This document shows, one piece after another, positions 54,464 to 63,838 of a stretch of DNA of 64,000 nucleotides (within the stretch, counting starts at the first letter, position 1; the number at the start of each line of letters is the position of its first letter). A model generated the notes under the pieces. The model saw only the letters and a program-made list of their open reading frames with translations. It had not been told where the DNA came from and made no database searches. Source of the stretch: CAVRZR01 sp964354215 (lineage in GTDB: Bacteria > Actinomycetota > Coriobacteriia > Anaerosomatales > CAVRZR01). The stretch lies in NCBI GenBank assembly GCA_964354215.1, contig CAYGYT010000001.1, positions 161,419-225,418 of the forward strand, written 5' to 3'. The translations under genes were made by a program, and so were the position numbers.

Positions 54464-54664
54464 TCTCGGCGCCTCCTCTCGGCGCAGACGCTGGAGCCGT
54501 TCGCGCTACAGAGCATCTACCCGCGTGCTATCGCGGGCACTCCGAGTCGTCGCCCGGGGGCGCGCCAACGACCGCCCTGACCCCCACTGAGAGGTCATGT
54601 TTCCGCAAGCCTGCGGCAAGGTCCGCTGCATACCCTGGCTCCGTCGACGAGGCGGGTCAGTCGC

Positions 54665-54692
54665 TTGTCGACTGGGGCTGGAAAGGTATAGA
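54665..54692 (+). promoter_or_regulatory. Possible promoter of the brnT operon, near-leaderless
   Basis: TTGTCG (54665-54670), 16-base spacer, TATAGA (54687-54692). The ATG of brnT starts only 4 bases later, so transcription would begin at or in the start codon. Alternatively GGAAAGG at 54680-54686 acts as a ribosome site from an upstream promoter. Confidence 0.4.
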
Positions 54693-54696
54693 TTAA

Positions 54697-54990
54697 ATGC
54701 GGAAAAAGAACCTGAGCGCGATTGAGCACGTGTTCGAGTTCGACGAAGCCAAGAGCCGCGCCAACAGGCAGAAGCACGGCATCGACTTCGCGGAAGCGCA
54801 GGCGCTCTGGCTCGACGAGGACCTGCTGCGCAGGGCGGCTCGAGGGGTCGGCGAACCGCGATTCGTCTTCATCGGACGTATTGGCGACAAGCACTCGTCC
54901 GCCGTAGCGACGTATCGCGGGGAGGCGATCCGGCTGATTTCTGTTCGAAGTTCGCGCGTCAAGGAGGTACGGGCGTATGAAGGCGAATGA
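54697..54990 (+). CDS. brnT: BrnT-family RNase toxin
   Basis: 97 residues. FEFDEAKSRANRQKHGIDFAEA is the BrnT N-terminus, and the end (RGEAIRLISVRSSRVKEVRAYEGE) matches the conserved RLIS-R-A-x-E-x-Y block. BrnT folds like RelE and cleaves RNA. Its end overlaps the antitoxin start by 14 bases. Confidence 0.85.
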   Translation: MRKKNLSAIEHVFEFDEAKSRANRQKHGIDFAEAQALWLDEDLLRRAARGVGEPRFVFIGRIGDKHSSAVATYRGEAIRLISVRSSRVKEVRAYEGE

Positions 54991-55204
54991 GTTCGACAAG
55001 AAGTTCGACGAGGGCGTCGAGGACATTATCGACGACCTCGACGAGTCCACCTCATGTCGGCCGAACCGGGAGCAGAAGCGGGTCAACGTCGATTTCCCCC
55101 TCTGGATGGTCCAGTCTCTCGATCGCGAGGCGCGCCGGCTCGGCGTCACGCGCCAGTCGATCATCAAGGTCTGGATCGCCGAGCGACTCGAGAAGGTCGG
55201 GTAG
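54977..55204 (+). CDS. BrnA-like ribbon-helix-helix antitoxin
   Basis: 75 residues. An acidic N-terminus (likely toxin-binding) is followed by RVNVDFPLWMVQSLDREARRLGVTRQSIIKVWIAERLE, a ribbon-helix-helix DNA-binding domain. It should neutralise BrnT and autorepress the operon. Confidence 0.85.
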   Translation: MKANEFDKKFDEGVEDIIDDLDESTSCRPNREQKRVNVDFPLWMVQSLDREARRLGVTRQSIIKVWIAERLEKVG

Positions 55205-55338
55205 CCCCTATCACCTGAGCGCCTCTAGGTGGGGTCTCGCCCCCTAGCTAGGGCATCCTCCCAAACCGCTATACTCGGCGGCAGCGAGAATCGCCTGCTC
55301 GAGCGCCGTGAACGGCGCGAATGTCGTATGGAGGACAG

Positions 55339-56634
55339 ATGCTCGAAGCGAAGTTCGTCCGCGAGAACCCCGACACTGTGCGCGCCGCTCTCGAAAGCCG
55401 CGGAGCAACGTGGGACCTCGAGGGCTTCCTCTCGCTCGACGAGTCGCGCCGGACGCTCATAGCGAAGACGGAGTCGCTCCAGGCTCGCCGAAATGAGGCC
55501 TCCAAGCAGGTTGGGCAGATCATGCGCGAGGCGCGCACGGAGGCCGCGGAATCACTCAAGGCCGAAGTGCGTTCCATCAACGACGAGCTCGCTGGCCTGG
55601 AGGCCGAGCTCGCCGACATCGACGCGCAGGCGCGCGAGCTGCTGCTCACGATTCCGAACATTCCCGATGCTTCTGTGCCGATCGGGCCCGACGAGACTGC
55701 GAACGTCGAGTTCAAGCGCTGGGGCACGCCGCCGGCGTTCGACTTCGAGCCGCAAGCGCACTGGGACCTCGGCCCCGAGCTCGGCATCATCGACTTCGAG
55801 CGCGCGGTCAAGCTCGCGAAGTCACGGTTCGTGCTCCTCAGCGGCATGGGCGCGCGCCTGGAGCGGGCGCTCATCAGCTTCATGCTCGACGCGCACCACG
55901 AGCGCGGCTATCGCGAGTGGTGGCCGCCGGCGCTCGCCAACGCCGAGACGCTCACCGGTACCGGCCAGCTGCCCAAGTTCGAGGACGACCTGTTCAAGAC
56001 GCAGGGCGAGACGACTCCGCTCTACCTGATACCGACCGCCGAGGTCATGCTCACCAACATCCATCGGGACGAAGTGCTCGAGGGTGCCGACCTCCCGCTG
56101 CACTACACGGCGTATACGCCGTGCTTCCGCGAAGAGGCTGGTTCTGCGGGCCGCGACACGCGCGGCATGATCCGCGTTCACCAGTTCGACAAGGTCGAGC
56201 TCGTGAAGTTCGCAAAGCCGGAACAGTCCTTCGACGCGCTCGAGGGTATGGTTGCCGATGCGTGTCTGATCCTCGAGAAGCTCGGCCTCGCCTACCGGGT
56301 CATCGTGCTCTGCACGGGCGACATGGGGTTCTCGGCGGCCAAGACCTACGACATCGAGGTGTGGCTGCCCTCGTACGACGGCTACAAGGAGATATCGTCG
56401 TGCTCCAACTGCACCGACTTCCAGGCCCGCCGAGCCGCGATCAAGTACCGTGAGCCAGGCGAGTTCAAGGGGTCGCGCTTCGTACACACGCTCAACGGGA
56501 GCGGGCTCGCGGTGGGGCGGACGCTCGCGGCCTTGCTGGAGAACTACCAGCGCGCCGATGGCAGCGTCGAGATTCCGGAGGCGCTGCGTCCCTACGTGGG
56601 CGGCGCCGAGGAGATCCGGGTCGGCGATGCCTAG
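55339..56634 (+). CDS. serS: Seryl-tRNA synthetase
   Basis: 431 residues. N-terminal tRNA-binding coiled coil (about 25-100), then the class II core: TAEVMLTNIHRDE, motif 2 CFREEAGSAGRDTRGMIRVHQFDKVE, SSCSNCTDFQARR, and motif 3 NGSGLAVGRTLAALLENYQ. It charges tRNA-Ser (and tRNA-Sec where present). GGAGGA precedes ATG 55339. A TATACT at 55270-55275 is a likely -10 box; a 12-base palindrome CCCTAGCTAGGG lies upstream near 55243. Confidence 0.97.
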   Translation: MLEAKFVRENPDTVRAALESRGATWDLEGFLSLDESRRTLIAKTESLQARRNEASKQVGQIMREARTEAAESLKAEVRSINDELAGLEAELADIDAQARELLLTIPNIPDASVPIGPDETANVEFKRWGTPPAFDFEPQAHWDLGPELGIIDFERAVKLAKSRFVLLSGMGARLERALISFMLDAHHERGYREWWPPALANAETLTGTGQLPKFEDDLFKTQGETTPLYLIPTAEVMLTNIHRDEVLEGADLPLHYTAYTPCFREEAGSAGRDTRGMIRVHQFDKVELVKFAKPEQSFDALEGMVADACLILEKLGLAYRVIVLCTGDMGFSAAKTYDIEVWLPSYDGYKEISSCSNCTDFQARRAAIKYREPGEFKGSRFVHTLNGSGLAVGRTLAALLENYQRADGSVEIPEALRPYVGGAEEIRVGDA

Positions 56635-56726
56635 CGGTCCTCCGGGCCGTCGCCACGCGTACATGACCCTGGGTGGGAATACTCATTGAGTCCGCCCGTA
56701 CGCACTTCGTGCAAGAGGTGAGGCCG

Positions 56727-57509
56727 ATGGACACGAGGCGAGGCTCGATCGGACCGATCTCAACCAGTCGCGCGGGTGCAGCGCTCGCGCTTCTCGTGGC
56801 GATGCTGGTGCTCTCCGCGTGCGTTGGTGTCATCACGCCTTCCGGCACGGTCAAGACTGAGACGCGTGAAGTGGGAGACTTCGACCGGGTAGCTCTGACC
56901 GGAGTGGGCACCCTCACCATCGCTCCCGGCAAGGAAGCGAGCCTTGTAGTCCGCGCCGACGAGAAGCTTCTGCCCTACATCAAGACCGAGGTCGAAGGCA
57001 ACGAGCTCGTGATCGAGCTCGAGACTCGTGGGCGGATTCTCAGACTCGGGTCCGACCCGGCCATCGAGTACGAGCTCACCGCTCCCTCGATCACCGCAAT
57101 TACCAACTCGGGCTCCGGGATGGTCACCGGCGGCCCGTTCAGCGGCGGGCTGTTCGCCATCACGGACTCGGGCTCCGGGAAGATCGTGCTCGACGAGGTG
57201 AAGGTCATCAGTCTGAGCAGCACGGTCTCGGGTTCAGGCGAGGTGGAGATCAAGGCAGGGGTCGTCGGCGCGCAAGAGGTCAACGTCAGCGGCTCAGGTT
57301 CCTTCAATGCCCCGGATCTCGAGAGCAGAGTGGCGACGGTTCGCGTGAGTGGCTCCGGTAGTGTCGAGCTCTGGGCAACCGAGGGACTTGATGCCCAGGT
57401 GAGCGGTAGCGGTTCAGTTTCGTACTGGGGCTCGCCTCGGCTCACGGAGGAATCGAGCGGCTCGGGTGAGGTCAAAGCGCTTGGGGACAAGTCCTCGAGC
57501 ACGGAGTAG
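56727..57509 (+). CDS. GIN-domain (DUF2807) lipoprotein
   Basis: 260 residues. Lipobox LSAC at about residue 32. The mature part is a right-handed beta-helix-like GIN domain with regularly spaced Ser-Gly-Ser-Gly turns (at least seven, such as TNSGSGM, VSGSGEV, VSGSGSF, SSGSGEV). The family is common in cell-surface proteins of unknown function. The ATG at 56727 follows GAGGTGAGG. Confidence 0.87.
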   Translation: MDTRRGSIGPISTSRAGAALALLVAMLVLSACVGVITPSGTVKTETREVGDFDRVALTGVGTLTIAPGKEASLVVRADEKLLPYIKTEVEGNELVIELETRGRILRLGSDPAIEYELTAPSITAITNSGSGMVTGGPFSGGLFAITDSGSGKIVLDEVKVISLSSTVSGSGEVEIKAGVVGAQEVNVSGSGSFNAPDLESRVATVRVSGSGSVELWATEGLDAQVSGSGSVSYWGSPRLTEESSGSGEVKALGDKSSSTE

Positions 57510-57595
57510 AGACGTCCGACTCGGCCTGACCGGCGGGGCTGTGCGCTCCAGGGGTCGGGCGGTTCGGCTAGAGCTCCACAGGGAGGAATCGTCAT

Positions 57596-59992
57596 ATGGG
57601 CGGACCACTCGCTCCGACCGTTCTCGTCGTCTTCGGCGCCACAGGCGACCTCATGGCCCGCAAGATCGCGCCCGCGCTCTTCTACCTTCTCGGCAAGGGC
57701 ATGCTCCCCGACCGGTTCCGGGTAGTCGGGTTCTCTCGGCGGGACTGGAGCGACGACGAACTGCGCGAACACGTGAGCAGCATCTTGCTCGAGCGGCAGC
57801 CGGATGCCGATCCGAGCGCGGTCGAGGCGTTCTGCGAGCTGTTCACTTACCAGCGCGGATCGTTCGAGGACGAGAGCGCGTACGAGCGGGCGCTCGCAAC
57901 ACTCTCGGCGATCGACGCCCAGTGGGGCATGTGCAGCAACAAGCTCTACTATCTTGCCGTGCCGCCCGATCACTACGAGACCATCTTCCGAAACATCGCG
58001 GCGGGCGGGCTCGCAAAGACCTGCAGCGCCGCCGAGGGTTGGACGCGGATCCTCGTGGAGAAGCCGTTCGGCAACGACGCCCGGACGTCCCACGAACTCG
58101 ATGAACTGCTGGCGAGCCTGTTTCGCGAGGAGCAGGTCTACCGCATCGACCACTACCTCGCAAAGGAGATGCTGCAGGGCATCTTGAACTTCCGGTTCGC
58201 GAACAACCTGTTCGAGACGTCGTGGAATCGCAGCGCGATCGAGCGCATCGACATCTCACTGCTAGAGACGATCGGCGCCGAGAAGCGGGGGCGCTTCTAC
58301 GATGGCGTGGGTGCGCTGCGTGACGTGGGCCAGAACCACCTCCTTCAGATGCTCGCGCTCGTCACGATGGACCAGCCCGCCTCGCTCGAACCCGACGACA
58401 TCCGCGCGGCTCGGGCCGGACTCCTGCGCTCGCTCAAGCCCCTCCGGCGCGACCAGGTCGCCGCCAATTCGTACCGCTCGCAGTATCGCGGCTTCTGTGA
58501 GATCGAGGGTGTTGCGCCTGATTCCGACACCGAGACCTACTTCAAGCTGCGCACGGTGATGGACGGGCGCCGCTGGGCGGGCGTACCGGTGACGTTCGAG
58601 AGCGGCAAGCGGGCCGGCATCACCCCGCGCAAGGAGATCGTCGTGACGTTGCGGCGGCCCGCCGAGTGCATGTGCCGCCCGGGACAGCCCTATCAGAACA
58701 AGGTCGTGTTCACCTTGGAGCCGACCGACACGATCACCATTCACTTCTGGGCGAAGAAGCCCGGCTTCGAGAACGATGTGGAGGAGCGGACCTTCGACTT
58801 CTTCCTGTACGAGAAGGTCGAGAAGGCACAGTACGTCGAGGAGTACGCGAAGTTGTTGTTCGACGCGATCCGGGGAGACCAGACGCTGTTCGTATCGACC
58901 GACGAAGTCCGGTCGATGTGGGGATTCATCGATCCGGTGGTTCGTGCCTGGCACGAGGGCGCGATCCCTTTGGCCAGCTACGAACCGAACACCGATGAGG
59001 CGCCTAAGGCCGCCGAGGAGAAGCTCGGCTCGCAGGTGCGATCGCGCGGGCAGGTCGGCGTCATCGGGCTCGGGAAGATGGGGCGGGGGCTTGCCCTGAA
59101 CGCGCTCGAGCACGGATGGGAGGTTGTAGCGTTCAACCGTACGGTCTCGGTCGCCGAGGGGATGGCTGCCCAAGGCATCTTGCCGGCGACGACCCTTCGC
59201 GAGTTGGTCGAGATGCTCGAGCCCCCGCGTGTGGTCTGGCTGATGGTGCCCGCAGGCCGGCCGGTCGACGCGATGCTCTTTGGCATGGACGAGCACGGCC
59301 ACGCGCTTGCGGACCTGCTCGCGCCGGGCGACATCGTCATCGATGGCGGCAACTCCTTCTACCGCGACGCGCTCGAACGCTCCTCGCGGCTCGCGGAGCG
59401 CGGCATCGGGTTTCTCGACGTCGGGACCTCTGGCGGTCCCGAGGGCGCGCGCAGCGGCGCGTGTCTCATGGTGGGCGGTGATACGGAGCTGTTCGAGCAG
59501 GTTGAGCCGCTGATCGCCGATGTCGCCCTGCCTGGCGCGTACCGGTTCTTCGAAGGTGTGGGGGCCGGCCACTTCGTGAAGATGGTTCACAACGGCATCG
59601 AGTACGGCATGATGCAGGCCATCGCCGAAGGATTCCAGGTCATGCACGTCGGTCCGTACGATCTCGACTTGGAGCAGGTGACCGACGTCTACCAGCACGG
59701 GAGCGTGATCGAGTCGCGGCTCGTTGGGTGGCTGTGCGAGGCTTTCGGCCTGCATGGCGACGCGCTCGAGGACGTGAGCGGGATCGTCGGGCACACGGGT
59801 GAGGGTGAGTGGACCGTGAAGGTCGCCGAGGAGTTGGGGGTCGAGGCGCGCGTCATCGCTGAGGCGCTCAGGTTCCGCGTCGAGTCGGAGCACGATCCGA
59901 GTTACGCGGGGCGAGTGCTCACGGCCCTGCGCAACCAGTTCGGTGGGCACGCCCTTCTCGGCGCCGCGGAAAGCCGATCGCGACAGGGATAG
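57596..59992 (+). CDS. zwf-gnd: Fused glucose-6-phosphate dehydrogenase and 6-phosphogluconate dehydrogenase
   Basis: 798 residues. Residues 1-about 480 are G6PDH: NADP loop FGATGDLMARK, substrate motif RIDHYLAKE, and the YDGVGALRDVGQNHL block. After a short linker, residues 486-798 are decarboxylating 6PGDH of the shorter GndA/YqeC type: QVGVIGLGKMGRG, DGGNSFYRD, GTSGGPEGARSG and HFVKMVHNGIEYGMMQ. Together they oxidise glucose 6-phosphate to ribulose 5-phosphate; the lactonase step between is not fused and would be spontaneous or encoded elsewhere. Frame is continuous across the junction. AGGGAGG lies upstream of the ATG. Confidence 0.95.
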   Translation: MGGPLAPTVLVVFGATGDLMARKIAPALFYLLGKGMLPDRFRVVGFSRRDWSDDELREHVSSILLERQPDADPSAVEAFCELFTYQRGSFEDESAYERALATLSAIDAQWGMCSNKLYYLAVPPDHYETIFRNIAAGGLAKTCSAAEGWTRILVEKPFGNDARTSHELDELLASLFREEQVYRIDHYLAKEMLQGILNFRFANNLFETSWNRSAIERIDISLLETIGAEKRGRFYDGVGALRDVGQNHLLQMLALVTMDQPASLEPDDIRAARAGLLRSLKPLRRDQVAANSYRSQYRGFCEIEGVAPDSDTETYFKLRTVMDGRRWAGVPVTFESGKRAGITPRKEIVVTLRRPAECMCRPGQPYQNKVVFTLEPTDTITIHFWAKKPGFENDVEERTFDFFLYEKVEKAQYVEEYAKLLFDAIRGDQTLFVSTDEVRSMWGFIDPVVRAWHEGAIPLASYEPNTDEAPKAAEEKLGSQVRSRGQVGVIGLGKMGRGLALNALEHGWEVVAFNRTVSVAEGMAAQGILPATTLRELVEMLEPPRVVWLMVPAGRPVDAMLFGMDEHGHALADLLAPGDIVIDGGNSFYRDALERSSRLAERGIGFLDVGTSGGPEGARSGACLMVGGDTELFEQVEPLIADVALPGAYRFFEGVGAGHFVKMVHNGIEYGMMQAIAEGFQVMHVGPYDLDLEQVTDVYQHGSVIESRLVGWLCEAFGLHGDALEDVSGIVGHTGEGEWTVKVAEELGVEARVIAEALRFRVESEHDPSYAGRVLTALRNQFGGHALLGAAESRSRQG

Positions 59993-60119
59993 GCCGGTCT
60001 CGGGCACGGCCTGGGGGCGCTCAGCCTTGTTCAGACACCCGCGCGGAAGCAGAAGAGAGCGCCTCGGGTGCGTATACTACGGGTTGCCACATCTCCAGCC
60101 TGGGTAAGGGGTGCGCGCC

Positions 60120-60542
60120 ATGATCGACGAGACGATCAACACCGGAACAGGTGAGCAACTCACCGTGGAGCAGGCCTACGCCATGCTCGACTTCTACTGC
60201 GACCTGCTCGAGAAACAAGGCTACCAAGCGGTGCCGTATCCAAACGTGGATGCGCGCCTCGGCGGGAGTGTCTACCGCGGAGCCAAGTACGACGCGCTCA
60301 ACGAGGCCTACTGGATGTGCGAGGAGACTCGCAAGCTGATCCGCCAGGGCCGCTGGTCGAAGGCGCAGCGCTGGATCGGATTCATCCAGGGCCTCGTGTG
60401 GATGAGCGGACTGTGCTCGATCTCCGAGATCAAGACCCACAACCGGCTCGGCCCGCGCACGTCATCCTCGACTGCAGGCGCCACGGCCGGGCGTATGTTC
60501 ATGAGCCGCGGAACCAACGGCTGGGGCGAGGCGAAGTCCTAG
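60120..60542 (+). CDS. Hypothetical protein, 140 residues
   Basis: A mainly helical, charged protein starting MIDETINTGTGEQLTVEQAYAMLDFYCDLLEKQG, with many aromatics in the middle (YWMCEETRKLI, RWIGFIQGLVWM). Good third-position G/C. TATACT at 60073-60078 may be its -10 box and AAGGGG at 60105-60110 its ribosome site. No family recognised; no membrane segment or signal. Confidence 0.7.
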   Translation: MIDETINTGTGEQLTVEQAYAMLDFYCDLLEKQGYQAVPYPNVDARLGGSVYRGAKYDALNEAYWMCEETRKLIRQGRWSKAQRWIGFIQGLVWMSGLCSISEIKTHNRLGPRTSSSTAGATAGRMFMSRGTNGWGEAKS

Positions 60543-60595
60543 GTGCGTCGCCCGGCACGGCGCCTGGCGCGCCAACCGGCACTCTACGCTGCGCG

Positions 60596-61411
60596 CTACG
60601 CGCCGGACGCCATCTTGCCGCTCGCCCGGTAGTAGACGATCTTTGCGACGCCCTTCGCCGTCCGCATGCCGCCGAGCATCGAGTAGATGCGCCCGTTCTT
60701 CGGACGTGGCTCCATGCCGAGCACGCGAGCGGCCCCTCGGCCGGCCTCTTCGGGCGAGACTCCGAAAGCATCGAGCGCATACCGCCAGTTGTCAGCGGTC
60801 GCCGCGAGCCGAGGGCTCGTCTTGATGTCGACGTAGAAGTCGGTCGCCACCATGCCCGGCACGAAGCCCACGACGATGGCCTTCGAGTCTTCGCTCTCGG
60901 CCGCGAGCGAGCGGGTGAGGCTTGCGATGGCCGCCTTCGTTGCGGTGTACGCGGCGGTGTGAGGAGTGGCTTCGCCGCGGTAGCCTCGGCCGGCCATGTT
61001 CATGAGTACGCCGCCGTCCTCGCGAAAGTGCGGGAGGATCGCACGCGCTCCGTACAGGTGGCCCAGGAGGTTGATCGAGACGACGTCGCGCAGCTCGTCG
61101 TAGCCGAGCTCGTCGAGCGGCCGATAGCCCTCACTGATGCCGGCGTTGTTCACCCAGGCGTCGATCCGGCCGAATCGGGAGAGCGCAGCGTCGCGAAGCG
61201 CCTGCACCTGGCCCGCCTCCGCCACATCGCACGCCATGCCGTCCACCTCGGCGCCCGCAGCCGACAGAGCAGCCAGCGTCTCGTTCACGGCTTCGGGAGT
61301 GCGGGAGCTGACGCACACCTTCGCACCTTCGGCGACGCACGCTTCCGCGATCGCCCGCCCGATGCCGCGCGTGGATCCGGTGACGACGACGACCTTGCCC
61401 GAGAGCCCCAT
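60596..61411 (-). CDS. Short-chain dehydrogenase/reductase
   Basis: 271 residues, classical SDR: TGSTRGIG cofactor loop, NNAG, and catalytic YTATK (Tyr and Lys). SSRTPEAV after the second strand with Arg suggests NADP preference. Substrate unknown. It follows the SLOG gene after 2 bases, so they are an operon. Confidence 0.88.
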   Translation of the reverse strand: MGLSGKVVVVTGSTRGIGRAIAEACVAEGAKVCVSSRTPEAVNETLAALSAAGAEVDGMACDVAEAGQVQALRDAALSRFGRIDAWVNNAGISEGYRPLDELGYDELRDVVSINLLGHLYGARAILPHFREDGGVLMNMAGRGYRGEATPHTAAYTATKAAIASLTRSLAAESEDSKAIVVGFVPGMVATDFYVDIKTSPRLAATADNWRYALDAFGVSPEEAGRGAARVLGMEPRPKNGRIYSMLGGMRTAKGVAKIVYYRASGKMASGA

Positions 61412-61413
61412 CG

Positions 61414-61929
61414 CTACTCCCGCCCCCCGTGGGGAAGCGGCTCGCTAAGGAAGCGCGTCGCAGCCGCGACCGCTTCCTCGGGCGTGTCGGTATCCACGAG
61501 CGCTCCGGCCGAATAGAAGGACGAGAATCGCTCGCCGAGCGGGAACCCGAGCGACACGACTGGGCGGCCTGCCGCGAGCGCGAGCGCGATCTCCGAGAGC
61601 GTACCGGCACCGCCCGGCAGCGCGACGACCACACGGCTGGTGAGTACGTTGATTGCGTTGCGTGCGTCGCCCATGCCCGTGATGACGGGGATGTCGATGT
61701 GAGGCGCGATGCCGTCCCAGTCGTCGCTGGGGAGAATGCCGATCACGAGCCCACCGGCCTCGCTGGCGCCTCGTGCTGAAGCGGCCATCACACCTGCGTC
61801 ACGGCCGCCGTTCAGGAGCACCCAGCCCGCGCGCGCGATGAGCGCACCCAGCTGGTATGCGGCTCGGAGCGTGGCCTCGCTCCCGCTGGCGCCGCCCATC
61901 ACTCCGACCACCGTCTTGATGGCGACCAC
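61414..61929 (-). CDS. SLOG/TIGR00725-family nucleotide-binding protein
   Basis: 171 residues with GVMGGASGS, LLNGGRDAGVM and ALPGGAGTLSEIALAL, the PGGxGTxxE motif of LOG/DprA-like (SLOG) proteins that bind or cleave nucleotides. The pair with an SDR gives no clear pathway. The GTG at 61929 has GGGAG directly against it, so the exact start is uncertain. Confidence 0.82.
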   Translation of the reverse strand: MVAIKTVVGVMGGASGSEATLRAAYQLGALIARAGWVLLNGGRDAGVMAASARGASEAGGLVIGILPSDDWDGIAPHIDIPVITGMGDARNAINVLTSRVVVALPGGAGTLSEIALALAAGRPVVSLGFPLGERFSSFYSAGALVDTDTPEEAVAAATRFLSEPLPHGGRE

Positions 61930-62019
61930 CTCCCTGCGCGCAGTGTAGCGCAGGGAACCACGCCCGGTGGCGCCCCCCGACGGGCTTGGCGGCGTTGGCT
62001 GCTGCGTCGGCTGGGTGGA

Positions 62020-62763
62020 CTACTTGAGCTCGAAGACCACTGTGACGTCGGCCGACACGTCGAGCTGTCCGGGCTCAATGGGGACCGAGGCCTTCGCGGC
62101 ATCCGCCGAGTACGCAACGCCGCCCATGGGAATCGGGACAGTCACGTTGCTCGTGCTCATGCTCACGACCTCGCCGACGCTCTTGCCCGCGGCTTTCGCC
62201 ATCGCCTCGGCGCTCTTGCGCGCGTCGGCCACCGCTTTGTCGATTGCCTGAGCCCGGTAGGGCGACTCCTCGGAGATGATGAACGCGGGTCCGTTGATCG
62301 AATTCGCGCCGGCCTCGTTCGCTGCCGTGATCACGTCGCCGAGCCTCTCGATGTCGCGCACCTTCGTCGTCACGACGAGCGACGCATCATACCCGGTGAT
62401 GATCACCTTGTTGCCCTGCGTGGTCTGCTGCGGGTAGACGCTGACGTTCTGCGTCTGGATGTCCTTGGCGTCGATGCCGGCCTGCTTGAGCGCTTCGGTG
62501 ATCTCCTTCCCCACCGCCGAGGCCGCCTTGAGCGCCTTCTTCGCATCCGGCGACTGCTTGGTCACGCCGAAGGTCATGACCGCCTCGTCGGGGGCTGCCG
62601 AAACCTTGCCGTTTCCGGAAGCAGTGACCGTGTTCAGCGGCTGTGCGGCTGGTGCCGTCACCACTTTGGTTGTGCAGCCCGACAGGGCCGCGATCGATAC
62701 GCCGACAAGGAACAGGGCGATGGCCGCGATTGCGACGCGGCGTGGCCGGTGGCGTGACTTCAT
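62020..62763 (-). CDS. SIMPL-domain (DUF541) lipoprotein
   Basis: 247 residues. Lipobox LSGC at about residue 30, then a SIMPL domain (VTASGNGKVSAAPDEAVMTFGV, later ADARKSAEAMAKAAGKSVGEVVSM). Family members such as E. coli YggE are linked with oxidative-stress tolerance, mechanism unclear. GAAGGAG five bases before ATG 62763 fixes the start; the frame upstream of it is noise. Confidence 0.9.
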   Translation of the reverse strand: MKSRHRPRRVAIAAIALFLVGVSIAALSGCTTKVVTAPAAQPLNTVTASGNGKVSAAPDEAVMTFGVTKQSPDAKKALKAASAVGKEITEALKQAGIDAKDIQTQNVSVYPQQTTQGNKVIITGYDASLVVTTKVRDIERLGDVITAANEAGANSINGPAFIISEESPYRAQAIDKAVADARKSAEAMAKAAGKSVGEVVSMSTSNVTVPIPMGGVAYSADAAKASVPIEPGQLDVSADVTVVFELK

Positions 62764-63142
62764 GGCGCGCTCCTTCGGTCGACCATTGGCGGAGACCCCG
62801 CTGGAGTTTCGGCGGGACATGCTCCATGCGTATGCATTCCCTTTGACGCCAAAGGCACGCGGCGGGTTCGCGAGGGGAGGGATACGGAGCGCGGGGAGCG
62901 GCGAGAGCGCGTGCGGGTGGTCGTGTCTCCGTAGCGCCGAAGGGCCTGAGGCCACGTCCGGCACAGCCATCGACTTGCCCGAGCGGTGACGGTGATTGTC
63001 GGCTGGCCTAACGGGCCGTGACGACTTTGGCGGCGCAGCTGTGTCGGAGGTGCGCACGTCGGGCTCCTCCGTTTCGGGTGAGCGCGTGCCCTTCTTTCGG
63101 CGCGGAATGTGCTGAACACGCCGGAAAACGAGGAGGGCTCGG
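62764..63142. other. 379-base divergent intergenic region
   Basis: It separates two divergent genes for exported proteins and must contain both promoters. Open frames crossing it lack ribosome sites or codon bias. I see no repeat, RNA fold or operator that I can support. Confidence 0.4.
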
Positions 63143-63832
63143 GTGTCCATGACCAGCACAAGCACTGCACGTGTACGCAGAGTGTGCGCCGTTCTTCTGC
63201 TTGCGCTCGTACTCCTGGCGACAGCATCCCTTTCGGCTGTGCCTCTTGCCGAGGGAGCCGCTCGGCTGACGAGGTGCTCGGCCTCGGTCAGCACCCACCA
63301 CCCGAAGCAGGGCTCGACTGTCACCGTCAAAGCCCGTGCGCTCGACGCCGCTGGCCGCCCGATCAAGGGTGCGAGGGTGGTGTTCGCCTGGTCCTTCAAG
63401 AGCGGCCGAGTGTCGGTGGTCAGGGCCACCAACAGCACCGGTTACGCGTACAGCTCGCGGAACATCGGCTCCGCGCCCACCTCGTACAAGGTCTTCGTCA
63501 AGGCGACCGCTGAGTCCGGGGGTGCTGCCAAGTCGGCTTCAGCGTGGTTCGTGCCGAGCTCGGCTGCCGGGAGCACCGCGCAGAACGTCTACATCGGCAT
63601 CGGTCCCAGTGGCTACGTGCCGACCACCGTCTACGTTGATGCGGGCCGGCCGATCGAGCTCACCCTGGGTCAGGGCAGCAGCTGCGCGGCATACTTCCGT
63701 ATCCCTTCGCTGGATGTATCGCTCGACAGCTCAAAGGGTCCCGCGAGCGTGTCGCTCCCGGCGCTCAAGGCGGGAAGCTACCTCTTCAGATGCTCGATGG
63801 GCATGTACACGGGACACATCGTCGCGAGGTAG
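63143..63832 (+). CDS. Secreted protein with Ig-like and cupredoxin-like domains
   Basis: 229 residues: signal peptide (about 1-38), an Ig/Big-like module (about 45-130, CSASVSTHHPKQGSTVTVKA...GARVVFAWSF), then a cupredoxin-like domain whose end reads FRCSMGMYTGHIVAR. Cys-x2-Gly-Met with a preceding His-poor strand is typical of small copper-binding cupredoxin_1 domains of export or resistance proteins, but the N-terminal His ligand is not obvious here, so metal binding is uncertain. GAGGAGGG lies 5 bases before the GTG. Confidence 0.72.
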   Translation: MSMTSTSTARVRRVCAVLLLALVLLATASLSAVPLAEGAARLTRCSASVSTHHPKQGSTVTVKARALDAAGRPIKGARVVFAWSFKSGRVSVVRATNSTGYAYSSRNIGSAPTSYKVFVKATAESGGAAKSASAWFVPSSAAGSTAQNVYIGIGPSGYVPTTVYVDAGRPIELTLGQGSSCAAYFRIPSLDVSLDSSKGPASVSLPALKAGSYLFRCSMGMYTGHIVAR

Positions 63833-63838
63833 AACGCA

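Noticed and set aside
58262..60007. A 581-codon minus-strand frame across the zwf-gnd fusion
   Set aside because: The plus strand here encodes both dehydrogenases with all catalytic motifs; the antisense product has no recognisable domain.
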